A stretch of DNA of 64,000 nucleotides from JAKPUX01 sp964436305 (GTDB taxonomy: Bacteria > Zhuqueibacterota > Zhuqueibacteria > Residuimicrobiales > Residuimicrobiaceae), in NCBI GenBank assembly GCA_964436305.1, contig CAYTCI010000003.1, positions 1 through 64,000 of the forward strand, in the 5' to 3' direction. The notes below the pieces were generated by a model. The model was not told where the DNA came from. It searched no databases and was given only the letters and a program-made list of their open reading frames with translations. The position numbers and the translations under genes are program-made. This document shows positions 1-7,151 of this stretch, in pieces; positions within the stretch are counted from its first letter, which is position 1, and each line of letters opens with the position of its first letter.

Positions 1-195
1 TCGCCTTCGATCACCTTCGAGGATTTCGCATATCGCGAGACCCGATTCAAGATGTTGACCAAGAGCCATCCGGATCGAGCCAAGGCGCTGCTGGCCGAGG
101 CGACCAAAACGACCAGGGACCGCTGGCATCTCTACGAGAACTGGGCCGCCATGCAGTATGGTGATGGTGCCTCCCAGCCTGCAGCCACCGAATAG
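1..195 (+). CDS. nifJ: Pyruvate:ferredoxin (flavodoxin) oxidoreductase, C-terminal end (5' truncated by window)
   Basis: Frame 1 is open from base 1 to a TAG at 193-195 and encodes the last 64 residues of a protein. The tail (YRETRFKMLTKSHPDRAKAL, then LLAEATKTTRDRW and LYENWA) resembles the extreme C-terminus of homodimeric pyruvate:ferredoxin oxidoreductases, where an R-x-L-x-(K/R)-x-P-(D/E)-R-A motif precedes an amphipathic helix. The full enzyme oxidatively decarboxylates pyruvate to acetyl-CoA with ferredoxin as acceptor. The next gene is a dihydroorotate-dehydrogenase-like flavoprotein, a pairing I recall as common for this enzyme and which supports the call. No catalytic domain lies in the window, so the identification rests on the tail and context only. 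Confidence 0.68.
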   Translation, partial: SPSITFEDFAYRETRFKMLTKSHPDRAKALLAEATKTTRDRWHLYENWAAMQYGDGASQPAATE

Positions 196-235
196 GACGC
201 TTGGGCAGATCGATTTCTTATAGACTGGATCCACC

Positions 236-259
236 CGGCGGGCTCTTGCAAGCCCGCCG
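236..259 (+). terminator. Perfect 9-bp hairpin in the gap between the PFOR gene and the DHOD-like gene
   Basis: CGGCGGGCT (236-244) pairs perfectly with AGCCCGCCG (251-259) across a 6-nt loop. No T-run follows, so it is either a weak/partial terminator or an mRNA-processing or stabilising hairpin between two co-directional genes. Confidence 0.35.
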
Positions 260-296
260 CGGTGTTAACCGATTTGACAAGAAAGGAAAGGCCGAT

Positions 297-1289
297 ATGG
301 ATTTATCAACGACCTATATGGGATTGAAATTGAAGAATCCGTTGGTCCCCTCCGCTTCGCCGCTCTCCAAGGAGCTGGATACGATCAAACAGATGGAGGA
401 TGCCGGTGCGTCAGCGATCGTCCTCTATTCGTTGTTCGAGGAGCAGATCTCGTTTGAGGCCGAGGAGCTGGATCATTTTCTCACCTATGGCAGCGAGAGC
501 TTTGCCGAGGCCCTGAGCTATTTTCCGCAGGCGCAGGAGTTCAATCTGGGGCCGGAGGGTTATCTCGAGCATATCCGCAAGGCCAAGCAGGCCACCGGGA
601 TTCCGATCATCGCCAGCCTCAATGGCGTCTCCACCGGCGGCTGGATCGACTATGCCAAAAAGATCGAGCAAGCCGGCGCCGATGGCCTCGAGCTCAACGT
701 CTATATGCTGGCCACTGATCCGGCGCGTTCAAGTGCCGAGATCGAGGAGGTCTACGTCGAGGTGCTCAAGGCGGTCAAGAGCAGCGTCAAAATCCCCGTT
801 GCCATGAAGCTGAGCCCCTATTTCAGCGCGCTGGCCGCGATGGCCAAGCGTCTTGATGAAGCCGGCGCCGATGCCCTGGTGCTCTTCAACCGCTTCTATC
901 AGCCCGATCTCGACCTCGAAGCGCTTGAGGTCAAACCGGGGGTCACCCTGAGCAGCTCGACCGATCTGCGCCTGCCGCTGCGCTGGATTGCCATTCTCTT
1001 CGGACGGATCAAGGCGAGCATGGCCGGCAGCAGTGGCGTCTACACGGCTGAGGATGCCATCAAGCTGGTCATGGCCGGTGCGGATGTCGTCAATCTGTGC
1101 GCCGCCCTGCTCAAGAACGGCCCCAACCATCTGGGCAAGGTGCTTGGCGAGATGAGCAGCTGGCTCGAGGCGCATGATTATGCCAGCCTGAAGATGGCGC
1201 GCGGCAGCATGAGTCAGAAGAACGTGGCCGAGCCCGCCGCCTATGAGCGTGCCAACTACATCAAAGCACTCAACAGCTACACCCGCTGA
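297..1289 (+). CDS. Dihydroorotate dehydrogenase-like flavoprotein (not a canonical DHODH)
   Basis: A 330-residue TIM-barrel protein of the dihydroorotate dehydrogenase superfamily. The ATG at 297 follows a purine-rich GAAAGGAAAGG; a longer frame exists upstream, but the family start (MDLSTTYMGLKLKNPLVPSA) is here. The C-terminal FMN-phosphate region is recognisable (AGSSGVYTAEDAIKLVMAGA, then DVVNLCAALL). At the position where true DHODHs carry the ELNISCPN signature with the catalytic Cys/Ser, this protein reads ELNVYML, so pyrimidine synthesis is unlikely and the substrate is unknown. It sits directly downstream of the pyruvate:ferredoxin oxidoreductase gene, which hints at a role in anaerobic electron transfer or amino-acid/keto-acid metabolism. 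A strong intrinsic terminator follows. Confidence 0.85.
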   Translation: MDLSTTYMGLKLKNPLVPSASPLSKELDTIKQMEDAGASAIVLYSLFEEQISFEAEELDHFLTYGSESFAEALSYFPQAQEFNLGPEGYLEHIRKAKQATGIPIIASLNGVSTGGWIDYAKKIEQAGADGLELNVYMLATDPARSSAEIEEVYVEVLKAVKSSVKIPVAMKLSPYFSALAAMAKRLDEAGADALVLFNRFYQPDLDLEALEVKPGVTLSSSTDLRLPLRWIAILFGRIKASMAGSSGVYTAEDAIKLVMAGADVVNLCAALLKNGPNHLGKVLGEMSSWLEAHDYASLKMARGSMSQKNVAEPAAYERANYIKALNSYTR

Positions 1290-1313
1290 GGCGCTTGTGT
1301 CATTTGAACCGGC

Positions 1314-1347
1314 AAGCCGGTTGTCGCCCGCGACAACCGGCTTTTTT
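1314..1347 (+). terminator. Rho-independent terminator after the DHOD-like gene
   Basis: A 13-bp perfect stem (1314-1326 with 1331-1343), tetraloop CCCG, and a run of six T at 1342-1347. It begins 24 nt after the stop codon and closes the PFOR/DHOD-like transcription unit. Confidence 0.88.
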
Positions 1348-1379
1348 ATAACGGGCCAGGCGGCTGCGGCGAAATACTC

Positions 1380-1408
1380 TTGATTATTGTCCGCCGAATT
1401 GCTAAACT
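1380..1408 (+). promoter_or_regulatory. Candidate sigma70-like promoter for ade
   Basis: TTGATT at 1380-1385, a 17-nt spacer, TAAACT at 1403-1408. It lies just downstream of the terminator and about 60 nt upstream of the ade start codon. The core AATTGCTAAAC resembles AATTGCTAAAT in front of bshC. Confidence 0.5.
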
Positions 1409-1470
1409 TGGCCAGGGTCAGCCCTCGAGCTGGCGCCTGTGCACGCATTCAAACCACGGGAGGAATCGCC

Positions 1471-3186
1471 ATGGTGAAGGAACTGATACAGGCCGCACGC
1501 AAACAGATCAAGTGCACGCTGGTTTTGCGCAATGCGCGCGTCGTCAATGTTTATGCCGGCGAGATCATGACGACCGACGTGGCGGTCTACAAGGATACGA
1601 TCGTCGCGCTTGGCAGCGGCTATCATGGCGAGGAGGAGATCGATCTCAAGGGCAAGTATCTCGCTCCCGGCTTCATCGATGGGCACGTCCATATCGAGAG
1701 TTCGATGGTGGAGGTGCCGCAGTTCGGCCGGGCGGTGGTCCCCCTGGGGACGACCTCGGTGGTTGCCGATCCGCACGAAATCGCCAATGTCCTCGGCTAC
1801 GAAGGCATCCGCTACATGATGGATGCAAGCAAATACAACCCGCTCAACGTCTTTTTCATGCTCTCTTCCTGTGTCCCGGCATCCCCGCTGGAATCGGCCG
1901 GTTCGGAGCTGCGGGCTTTTGATATTTTCCCCTTTTTGCGCGAGCGCTGGGTGCTTGGTCTGGGGGAGATGATGAATTACCCCGGGGTGCTCAACGCCGA
2001 GCCGGACGTGCTCGACAAGATCAATATCGTCACCGAAAAACGCATCGACGGTCATGCCCCCGGATTGAGCGGGCCGGATCTGGCCGCCTATATTGCCGCC
2101 GGTATCGAATCGGACCATGAATGCACCACGGTCGCCGAGGCGAAGGAAAAACTCGCCCTCGGCATGCACATCATGATCCGCGAGGGATCGGGCACCAAGA
2201 ACCTGCGCGACCTGCTGCCCCTGATCACCCGGGAGAACGAGCGGCGCTGCTTTTTTTGCACTGACGACCGCCATCCCGACGACATCCTGCACGAAGGGCA
2301 TATCAATTTCATCATCAAGAGCGCCATCAAGGCGGGGCTCGATCCGATCACGGCGATACGAATGGCGACTCTCAATACGGCCGAGTATTTCGGGCTGCGC
2401 AAGCTCGGCGCGATCGGGCCGGGAAAACGGGCGGACATGGTGGTCTTTGATGATTTTGACACCTTCCATATCGGCCAGGTCTACAAGAACGGGGTGCTGG
2501 TGGCGGTGGATGGGGTGCCGGTCTATGACATGCCGGTGCGCAAACCGGCCATGCTGCGCAGCTCGGTGAACATCAAATGGCTGGAGGGGGGCGAGTTCAA
2601 CATCCCGGTGACGGGCAGCCGCTGCCGGGTGATCGGCGTCGTCCCGGATCAGATCGTCACCCAGATGAGCGAGGTTGAGCCGACCACCCGCGACGGTCAT
2701 GTTGTCTCCGATCCCGGCCGTGACCTGCTGCGCATCTATGTGCTCGAGCGCCACCGCGCTTCGGGCAATATCGGCAAGGGTCTGGTTACCGGGTTTGGCC
2801 TCAAGCGCGGCGCGATCGCCTCCTCGATCGGGCACGACAGCCACAACATCATTGCCGTCGGGGTGGGCGACCGCGATATCATGAAGGCGGTGACAACCAT
2901 CAACAAGATGGGCGGTGGCATTGCCATCGTCGTCGACGGGACGGTGATGGAGTCGCTCGAACTTCCCATCGCCGGCCTGATGTCCAACAAGCCGATCGAG
3001 TTTGTCAGCAGCCGCACCCGTGACCTGATCACGGCCTGTCATCAGCTCGGCATCACCCTGCAGGATCCGCTGATGACGCTCTCCTTCATGGCCCTGCCGG
3101 TGATTCCGCGCCTCAAACTGACCGACCGCGGGCTGGTGGATGTCGAAAAATTTGCCCACGTCGACCTCTTCGTGGACCAGCACTAG
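1471..3186 (+). CDS. ade: Adenine deaminase
   Basis: A 571-residue amidohydrolase that deaminates adenine to hypoxanthine in purine salvage. The metal-binding motif GFIDGHVHIESS (His72, His74) is followed by the family block GTTSVVADPHEIANV. Further family blocks are DGHAPGLSG, ESDHECT and CTDDRHPDD. The C-terminal domain (VTGFGLKRGAIASSIGHDSH) is also characteristic of Ade, and the length is normal. The ATG at 1471 is 5-6 nt after a GGGAGGAA Shine-Dalgarno at 1458-1465; an upstream in-frame extension has no such support. It appears to be a single-gene unit with its own promoter and a hairpin after the stop. Confidence 0.96.
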   Translation: MVKELIQAARKQIKCTLVLRNARVVNVYAGEIMTTDVAVYKDTIVALGSGYHGEEEIDLKGKYLAPGFIDGHVHIESSMVEVPQFGRAVVPLGTTSVVADPHEIANVLGYEGIRYMMDASKYNPLNVFFMLSSCVPASPLESAGSELRAFDIFPFLRERWVLGLGEMMNYPGVLNAEPDVLDKINIVTEKRIDGHAPGLSGPDLAAYIAAGIESDHECTTVAEAKEKLALGMHIMIREGSGTKNLRDLLPLITRENERRCFFCTDDRHPDDILHEGHINFIIKSAIKAGLDPITAIRMATLNTAEYFGLRKLGAIGPGKRADMVVFDDFDTFHIGQVYKNGVLVAVDGVPVYDMPVRKPAMLRSSVNIKWLEGGEFNIPVTGSRCRVIGVVPDQIVTQMSEVEPTTRDGHVVSDPGRDLLRIYVLERHRASGNIGKGLVTGFGLKRGAIASSIGHDSHNIIAVGVGDRDIMKAVTTINKMGGGIAIVVDGTVMESLELPIAGLMSNKPIEFVSSRTRDLITACHQLGITLQDPLMTLSFMALPVIPRLKLTDRGLVDVEKFAHVDLFVDQH

Positions 3187-3218
3187 GGTAGCCAGGAGAT
3201 GCCTCCTGCGGGATGGCG

Positions 3219-3251
3219 GGCCGGTGCAGCGGGTTCATCCCGCCGGCCTTT
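3219..3251 (+). terminator. Probable terminator hairpin downstream of ade
   Basis: GCGGG (3229-3233) pairs with CCCGC (3239-3243). The stem continues as GGCCG (3219-3223) with CGGCC (3244-3248) past a short bulge, and TTT follows. The T-run is short. The rest of 3187-3394 holds no gene I can support. Confidence 0.42.
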
Positions 3252-3394
3252 CCGCAGCTGGAGCACCTCGCCCGTATATATCCACCAGAAAGACCAGGCT
3301 GCCCTGCATGAAGGGCGGTGAGATCGCGATTTCAGCCTGCCTTCCCGTAGCGGCGCGGACGAGATCGGACAAGACCAGCCAGAATGGAGCCCCA

Positions 3395-3952
3395 GTGAAA
3401 CAGATGCCCTGTGCCATACCGGATTTGTTGCTCATCGAATTTGCGGTTCACGCCGACGCGCGTGGCTATTTCATTGAAAGCTATAACCAGCGGACCTTTC
3501 ACGAGGCAGGCTTGAAGGTTGATTTTATCCAGGATAACATCAGTGTTTCCGCAAAAGGAACGCTACGCGGTCTTCATTATCAACTCAATCCGCATGCCCA
3601 GGGCAAGCTGGTACGCGTGACACAGGGGCAGGTTTTCGATGTCGCGGTGGATATCCGCAGGGGATCGCCGTGGTATGGCCAATGGGTGGGGGTGGAACTC
3701 TCGGAGGAGAACAAGCGGGCACTCTACATCCCTCCCGGTTTCGCTCATGGGTTTTATGTTCAGAGCGATCGGGCGCAGTTCATGTACAAATGCACTGAAC
3801 TGTATGCCCCGCAGGTGGACCGGGGAATAATCTGGAACGATCCGGAGATCGGCATTGTCTGGCCACTCACGGGCGAACTGATTCTTTCAGAGAAGGACAA
3901 GGTGCGCCCGCCCCTGCGCGAGGCCGACAATAATTTTTATTATGCCAAGTAA
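3395..3952 (+). CDS. rfbC: dTDP-4-dehydrorhamnose 3,5-epimerase
   Basis: A 185-residue cupin of the RmlC/RfbC family, which epimerises C3 and C5 of dTDP-4-keto-6-deoxyglucose for dTDP-L-rhamnose. Family blocks are all present: RGYFIESYNQRTF, QDNISVSAKGTLRGLHYQ (catalytic His), QGQVFDVAVDIRRGSP and ALYIPPGFAHGF, with the terminal WNDPEIGIVWP. A GTG start at 3395, 5 nt after GGAG (3386-3389), gives the normal length; ATG at 3404 is an alternative. No other rhamnose gene is adjacent. It converges on the sxtJ-like gene, 3 nt away, and its terminator lies inside that gene. Confidence 0.94.
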   Translation: MKQMPCAIPDLLLIEFAVHADARGYFIESYNQRTFHEAGLKVDFIQDNISVSAKGTLRGLHYQLNPHAQGKLVRVTQGQVFDVAVDIRRGSPWYGQWVGVELSEENKRALYIPPGFAHGFYVQSDRAQFMYKCTELYAPQVDRGIIWNDPEIGIVWPLTGELILSEKDKVRPPLREADNNFYYAK

Positions 3953-3955
3953 CGG

Positions 3956-4393
3956 CTAGAACAGCCGCCGATACGACTCTTTGTTTTTCTCCCCCTCCGG
4001 GCGCCGGATCCAGAATCCGGCGCCTTTTTTTTGCGCCTTGCGCTGCATAAAGTCCTTGCCGAAGAGGCGCAGCATCAGCCCCAGGGGAGTCAGGATCAGA
4101 TAGAAGAGCAGGGTGAGGAGCAGGCGGGAGACCAGGCCGCCGAGGGCGAAGGCAAACGCCATCCAGGCGAGATGGAGCGGACGCAGCCAGCGGGTACGGA
4201 AGAGGGCGATGGCGAGCAGGAGGAGGATCAGTGCGACGATCCACAGGGTGGTGCCGGCATCGCGTTTGACAAAGAAGAGGAAGGCGCCGGCCAGCAGCAG
4301 GGCGCTCGAAAGGACCCCGGCGAATTTTTGCAGAGAACGGTTATCCTGCGGCAGCTGGTTGAGGCCGTCCCGGATATCGCTAATCCAGCTCAT
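3956..4393 (-). CDS. SxtJ-family small membrane protein
   Basis: A 145-residue protein with three or four hydrophobic segments (SSALLLAGAFLFFV, LWIVALILLLLAIALF, and a long stretch around LVSRLLLTLLFYLILTPLGL) and a basic C-terminus. Size, topology and position after a NodU/SxtI-type carbamoyltransferase match the SxtJ family, named from saxitoxin clusters but widespread and functionally undefined. The start overlaps the carbamoyltransferase end by 14 nt, so translation is probably coupled. The name does not imply toxin production. A perfect terminator for the opposite-strand rfbC gene is embedded in its 3' coding part. Confidence 0.75.
   Translation of the reverse strand: MSWISDIRDGLNQLPQDNRSLQKFAGVLSSALLLAGAFLFFVKRDAGTTLWIVALILLLLAIALFRTRWLRPLHLAWMAFAFALGGLVSRLLLTLLFYLILTPLGLMLRLFGKDFMQRKAQKKGAGFWIRRPEGEKNKESYRRLF
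4000..4032 (+). terminator. Rho-independent terminator of rfbC, embedded in the antisense of the sxtJ-like gene
   Basis: A perfect 10-bp stem (GGCGCCGGAT 4000-4009 with ATCCGGCGCC 4015-4024), a 5-nt loop and eight T (4025-4032). It lies 48 nt past the rfbC stop, entirely within the coding region of the convergent gene, where the T-run is read on the other strand as a Lys-Lys pair. Confidence 0.85.
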
Positions 4394-6197
4394 GCGTTTT
4401 TCTCCACTCTTCGTTTTCCGTCCAGGGGGGTTGCTGCCGTTTGTCCAGCACAAAGTGGCCCATGATCAGATAGTCCATTTCGGTCCGCATAAAACAGCGC
4501 CAGGCTTCTTCGGGGGAGCAGACGATGGGTTCGCCGCGCACATTGAAGGAGGTGTTGATGATGACCGGGCAACCGGTCTGCTGGAAAAAGCGCCGGACCA
4601 GGCGGTAGAGCAGGCCATGTTCACGGGCGGAGAGGGTTTGCACCCGCGCGGAGTAATCGACATGGGTGACCGCGGGAATCTCCGAGCGCACCACCTTGAG
4701 TTTATCCATGCCCCAGAGTGTTGCCTCCTCGGCGGGGGTGGCGCGGCGTTTTTCAGCGCGTACGGGCGCGGTCAGCAGCATGTAGGGGCTGGGCTGGTCG
4801 AGCTCAAACCAGTTCGCGCACTCCTCCTCGAGCACTGCCGGTGCGAAGGGGCGAAAGCTCTCGCGGAACTTGATCTTGAGGTTCATGCGCGACTGCATCT
4901 CGGGGGAGCGGGCGTCGCCGATGATCGAACGGCTGCCGAGGGCGCGCGGACCGAATTCCATGCGACCCTGGAACCAGCCGATGACCTGTTCGTCGGCGAT
5001 GAGGCCGGCGACGCGTTCGAGGAGCTTTTCGGTGGCCAGTTTCTCGAAGGGGATTTGTTTTTCCTCGAGGAAGGAGCGGATCGCCACATCGTCGAATTCG
5101 GGGCCAAGCAGGGAACCCTGCTGGTGGTCCCGCGCGCCATGCAGAGGCCGGCTGTTGTCGAGGATCTGGTGCCAGGCGAAGAGGGCGGCCCCAAGCGCCC
5201 CGCCGGCATCTCCCGAAGCGGGCTGGATCCAGAGGCTGCTGAAAGGGCCCTCGCGCAGAATACGGCCGTTACCGACGCAGTTGAGAGCGACGCCCCCTGC
5301 CAGGCAGAGCTGTTTGCTGCCGGTCTCACGATGGACGTGCCCGGCCATGCGCAGCATGACCATTTCGGTCACCTCCTGGATGGAGCGGGCAAGATCCATG
5401 TCGCGCCGGGTGAGAGGGCTTTCCGGCTTGCGAGGCGGACCGCCGAAGAGCTTGTGAAAGCGACGGTTGGTCATGGTCAAGCCTGCGCCGTAATTGAAAC
5501 AGGCCATGTTGAGGCGAAACGAGCCATCCTCACGCAAGTCGATGAGGTGGTCGAGGATGGTCTGGACGTAGCGCGGCTCGCCATAGGGCGCCAGGCCCAT
5601 CACCTTGTACTCGCCGGAGTTGACCCGGAACCCGGTGTAATAGGTGAAGGCCGAATAGAGCAGCCCGAGCGAGTGGGGAAAGTGGATCTCGGCGTTGAGG
5701 GCGAGATGGTTGCCGCGGCCGCTGCCCCACGAAGAGGTGGTCCATTCACCGACGCCGTCCATGGTGAGGATGGCCGCCTCTGCAAAGGGGGAGGGAAAAA
5801 AGGCGGCGGCGGCGTGCGCCTCATGATGTTCGGTGAAGAGGATCTCGCCGGCATAATCCAGTTCCTTGCGGATGAGATCGGGAATCCAGAGTTTTTTCTT
5901 CAGCCACATCGGCATGGCCATGAGGTAGCTGGCCAATCCCAGGGGGGCATAACTGAGGGTCGTCTCGAGGATCCGCTCGAATTTGATCAGGGGTTTTTCA
6001 TAAAAGACGACATAATCGAGATCGGCTGGTTGGAGGCCGGCGGTTTGCAGGCAGTAGTGGATGGCCTGGCGGGGAAAGTCGTGATCGTGTTTGATCCGGC
6101 TGAAGCGTTCCTCCTGGGCGGCGGCGAGGATGAGGCCATCGCGCACCAGGGCAGCGGCGCTGTCATGATAATAGCAGGAGAGTCCGAGGATATTCAT
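4380..6197 (-). CDS. Carbamoyltransferase (NodU/CmcH/SxtI family)
   Basis: A 605-residue ATP-dependent O-carbamoyltransferase. The N-terminal Kae1/TsaD-like part shows MNILGLSCYYHDSAAALV, the metal-binding EHHEAHAAAAF and LCLAGGVALNCVGNGRIL. The C-terminal carbamoyl-transfer domain shows GRMEFGPRALGSRSIIGDA and INTSFNVRGEPIVCSPEEA. Such enzymes carbamoylate hydroxyls of sugars, antibiotics or other small molecules using carbamoyl phosphate. The ATG at 6197 was chosen because the family begins with this MNILG strand; longer frames upstream are non-conserved. It lies 16 nt after the HAD phosphatase gene and overlaps the SxtJ-like gene by 14 nt, forming a three-gene leftward operon. The substrate is unknown. 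Confidence 0.9.
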   Translation of the reverse strand: MNILGLSCYYHDSAAALVRDGLILAAAQEERFSRIKHDHDFPRQAIHYCLQTAGLQPADLDYVVFYEKPLIKFERILETTLSYAPLGLASYLMAMPMWLKKKLWIPDLIRKELDYAGEILFTEHHEAHAAAAFFPSPFAEAAILTMDGVGEWTTSSWGSGRGNHLALNAEIHFPHSLGLLYSAFTYYTGFRVNSGEYKVMGLAPYGEPRYVQTILDHLIDLREDGSFRLNMACFNYGAGLTMTNRRFHKLFGGPPRKPESPLTRRDMDLARSIQEVTEMVMLRMAGHVHRETGSKQLCLAGGVALNCVGNGRILREGPFSSLWIQPASGDAGGALGAALFAWHQILDNSRPLHGARDHQQGSLLGPEFDDVAIRSFLEEKQIPFEKLATEKLLERVAGLIADEQVIGWFQGRMEFGPRALGSRSIIGDARSPEMQSRMNLKIKFRESFRPFAPAVLEEECANWFELDQPSPYMLLTAPVRAEKRRATPAEEATLWGMDKLKVVRSEIPAVTHVDYSARVQTLSAREHGLLYRLVRRFFQQTGCPVIINTSFNVRGEPIVCSPEEAWRCFMRTEMDYLIMGHFVLDKRQQPPWTENEEWRKTHELD

Positions 6198-6213
6198 GCG
6201 GAACAAGGCCCGT

Positions 6214-6864
6214 TCATTGAGGGTTATAACTTGCCAGTACCGGGAGGAGTTCTTCCGGCGTTTCGATGAAATGGTCCGGACGCAGGGATTTGAGAAAATC
6301 CGAATCGGCATAGCCCCAGCCGACCGCACAGCAGGCGACGCCGGCGGCCTGGGCGGCAAGGAGATCGTTGTCGGTATCACCCACCATCAACGCTTCATCC
6401 GGATCGAGGCCAAACTGATCCAGGGCATGGAGAATCATATCCGGGGCCGGCTTGATGTGGTGGACCAGCTCCGGTCCGACCAGCAATTTGAAATAGGAGG
6501 CGAGCCCGATGGCGCCGAGCAGCGCCCGGCTCTGTACGAGGCGCTTGTTGGTCACGACTGCCAGGCGGTATGCCCCGAGGGATTCCAGCAGGGCGACGAT
6601 ACCGGGAAAAGGGCGGCTGTGTTCCGCGCAGATCTTGAGGTAGTACGGACGAAAGATCTCGAGGTATGGCTCAAGGAGGTGGGCGTGGGTTTCGCCGAGC
6701 ACGGTGATGGCGAAACGGTCGGCGCCGGGGCCGATCGCCTTGAGAGCCTGTTCCAGGGGCAGAGGGGGCAGATCCAGCTGAGCCCGGGCATAATTAATGG
6801 CGCGGTGCACATCCGGGGCGGTATCGACCAGAGTGCCATCGAGATCGAAGAGAATTGCCTGCAC
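6214..6864 (-). CDS. HAD-superfamily phosphatase, phosphoglycolate-phosphatase-like
   Basis: A 216-residue HAD hydrolase (subfamily IA). Motif I is ILFDLDGTLVDT (nucleophile and acid Asp), motif II is VVTNK, motif III is the Lys in HIKPAPDM, and motif IV is MVGDTDNDLLAAQAAG. The helical cap between motifs I and II fits Gph/PGP-like enzymes, but specificity cannot be read from sequence. The start is GTG at 6864, 9 nt after an AAGGAAC ribosome-binding site. It is first in the operon with the carbamoyltransferase and SxtJ-like genes. A sigma70-like promoter is visible about 40 nt upstream. Confidence 0.88.
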   Translation of the reverse strand: MQAILFDLDGTLVDTAPDVHRAINYARAQLDLPPLPLEQALKAIGPGADRFAITVLGETHAHLLEPYLEIFRPYYLKICAEHSRPFPGIVALLESLGAYRLAVVTNKRLVQSRALLGAIGLASYFKLLVGPELVHHIKPAPDMILHALDQFGLDPDEALMVGDTDNDLLAAQAAGVACCAVGWGYADSDFLKSLRPDHFIETPEELLPVLASYNPQ

Positions 6865-6904
6865 AATACGTTCCTTGACGGGGTGAAGGAGTGATTAAAG
6901 TACC

Positions 6905-6933
6905 AATTTAAGAAGCATTACCCAGAAGTGCAA
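6905..6933 (-). promoter_or_regulatory. Sigma70-like promoter for the HAD / carbamoyltransferase / SxtJ operon
   Basis: On the minus strand TTGCAC (6933-6928), a 17-nt spacer, then TAAATT (6910-6905), about 40 nt before the GTG start. It lies in the 287-nt divergent gap 6865-7151. That gap also holds the bshC promoter; its middle (about 6960-7070) shows nothing further. Confidence 0.55.
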
Positions 6934-7082
6934 AGGATTAATATCCACAGGGTACCTGGCCTGCTCTGGCCGCGGCCCGTGAAAACTGGCGCCAACTCGT
7001 GTCTTGCCTTCTCGCGCTGACGCGGCGGCCCGTACACGCTGACACCGACCCGATGCCCCGGCGTAATGCGCCGTAATTGGTT

Positions 7083-7110
7083 TTGCTTTTGCCGGGCAAA
7101 TTGCTAAATT
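7083..7110 (+). promoter_or_regulatory. Candidate sigma70-like promoter for bshC-bshB1
   Basis: TTGCTT (7083-7088), a 16-nt spacer, TAAATT (7105-7110). A second TTG box (TTGGTT, 7077-7082) is just upstream. The start codon is about 40 nt downstream. Confidence 0.5.
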
Positions 7111-7151
7111 ACTGCCGAAATCTCAACTCCACGAATGGGGAAAGAGAAAGC

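Noticed and set aside
1402..3183. Long open frame antisense to adenine deaminase
   Set aside because: No family resemblance, no ribosome-binding site; typical mirror frame of a high-GC gene.
3956..6197. Saxitoxin-type toxin biosynthesis suggested by SxtI/SxtJ-like genes
   Set aside because: No polyketide-like SxtA, amidinotransferase or oxygenase genes are present; these two families are widespread outside toxin clusters.
4113..6269. 718-codon open frame antisense to the carbamoyltransferase
   Set aside because: The opposite strand encodes a complete, motif-rich enzyme; this frame is compositional shadow.
6960..7070. Possible tRNA or structured RNA in the 287-nt divergent gap before bshC
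   Set aside because: No cloverleaf, T-loop or CCA-adjacent pattern; only short GC palindromes.
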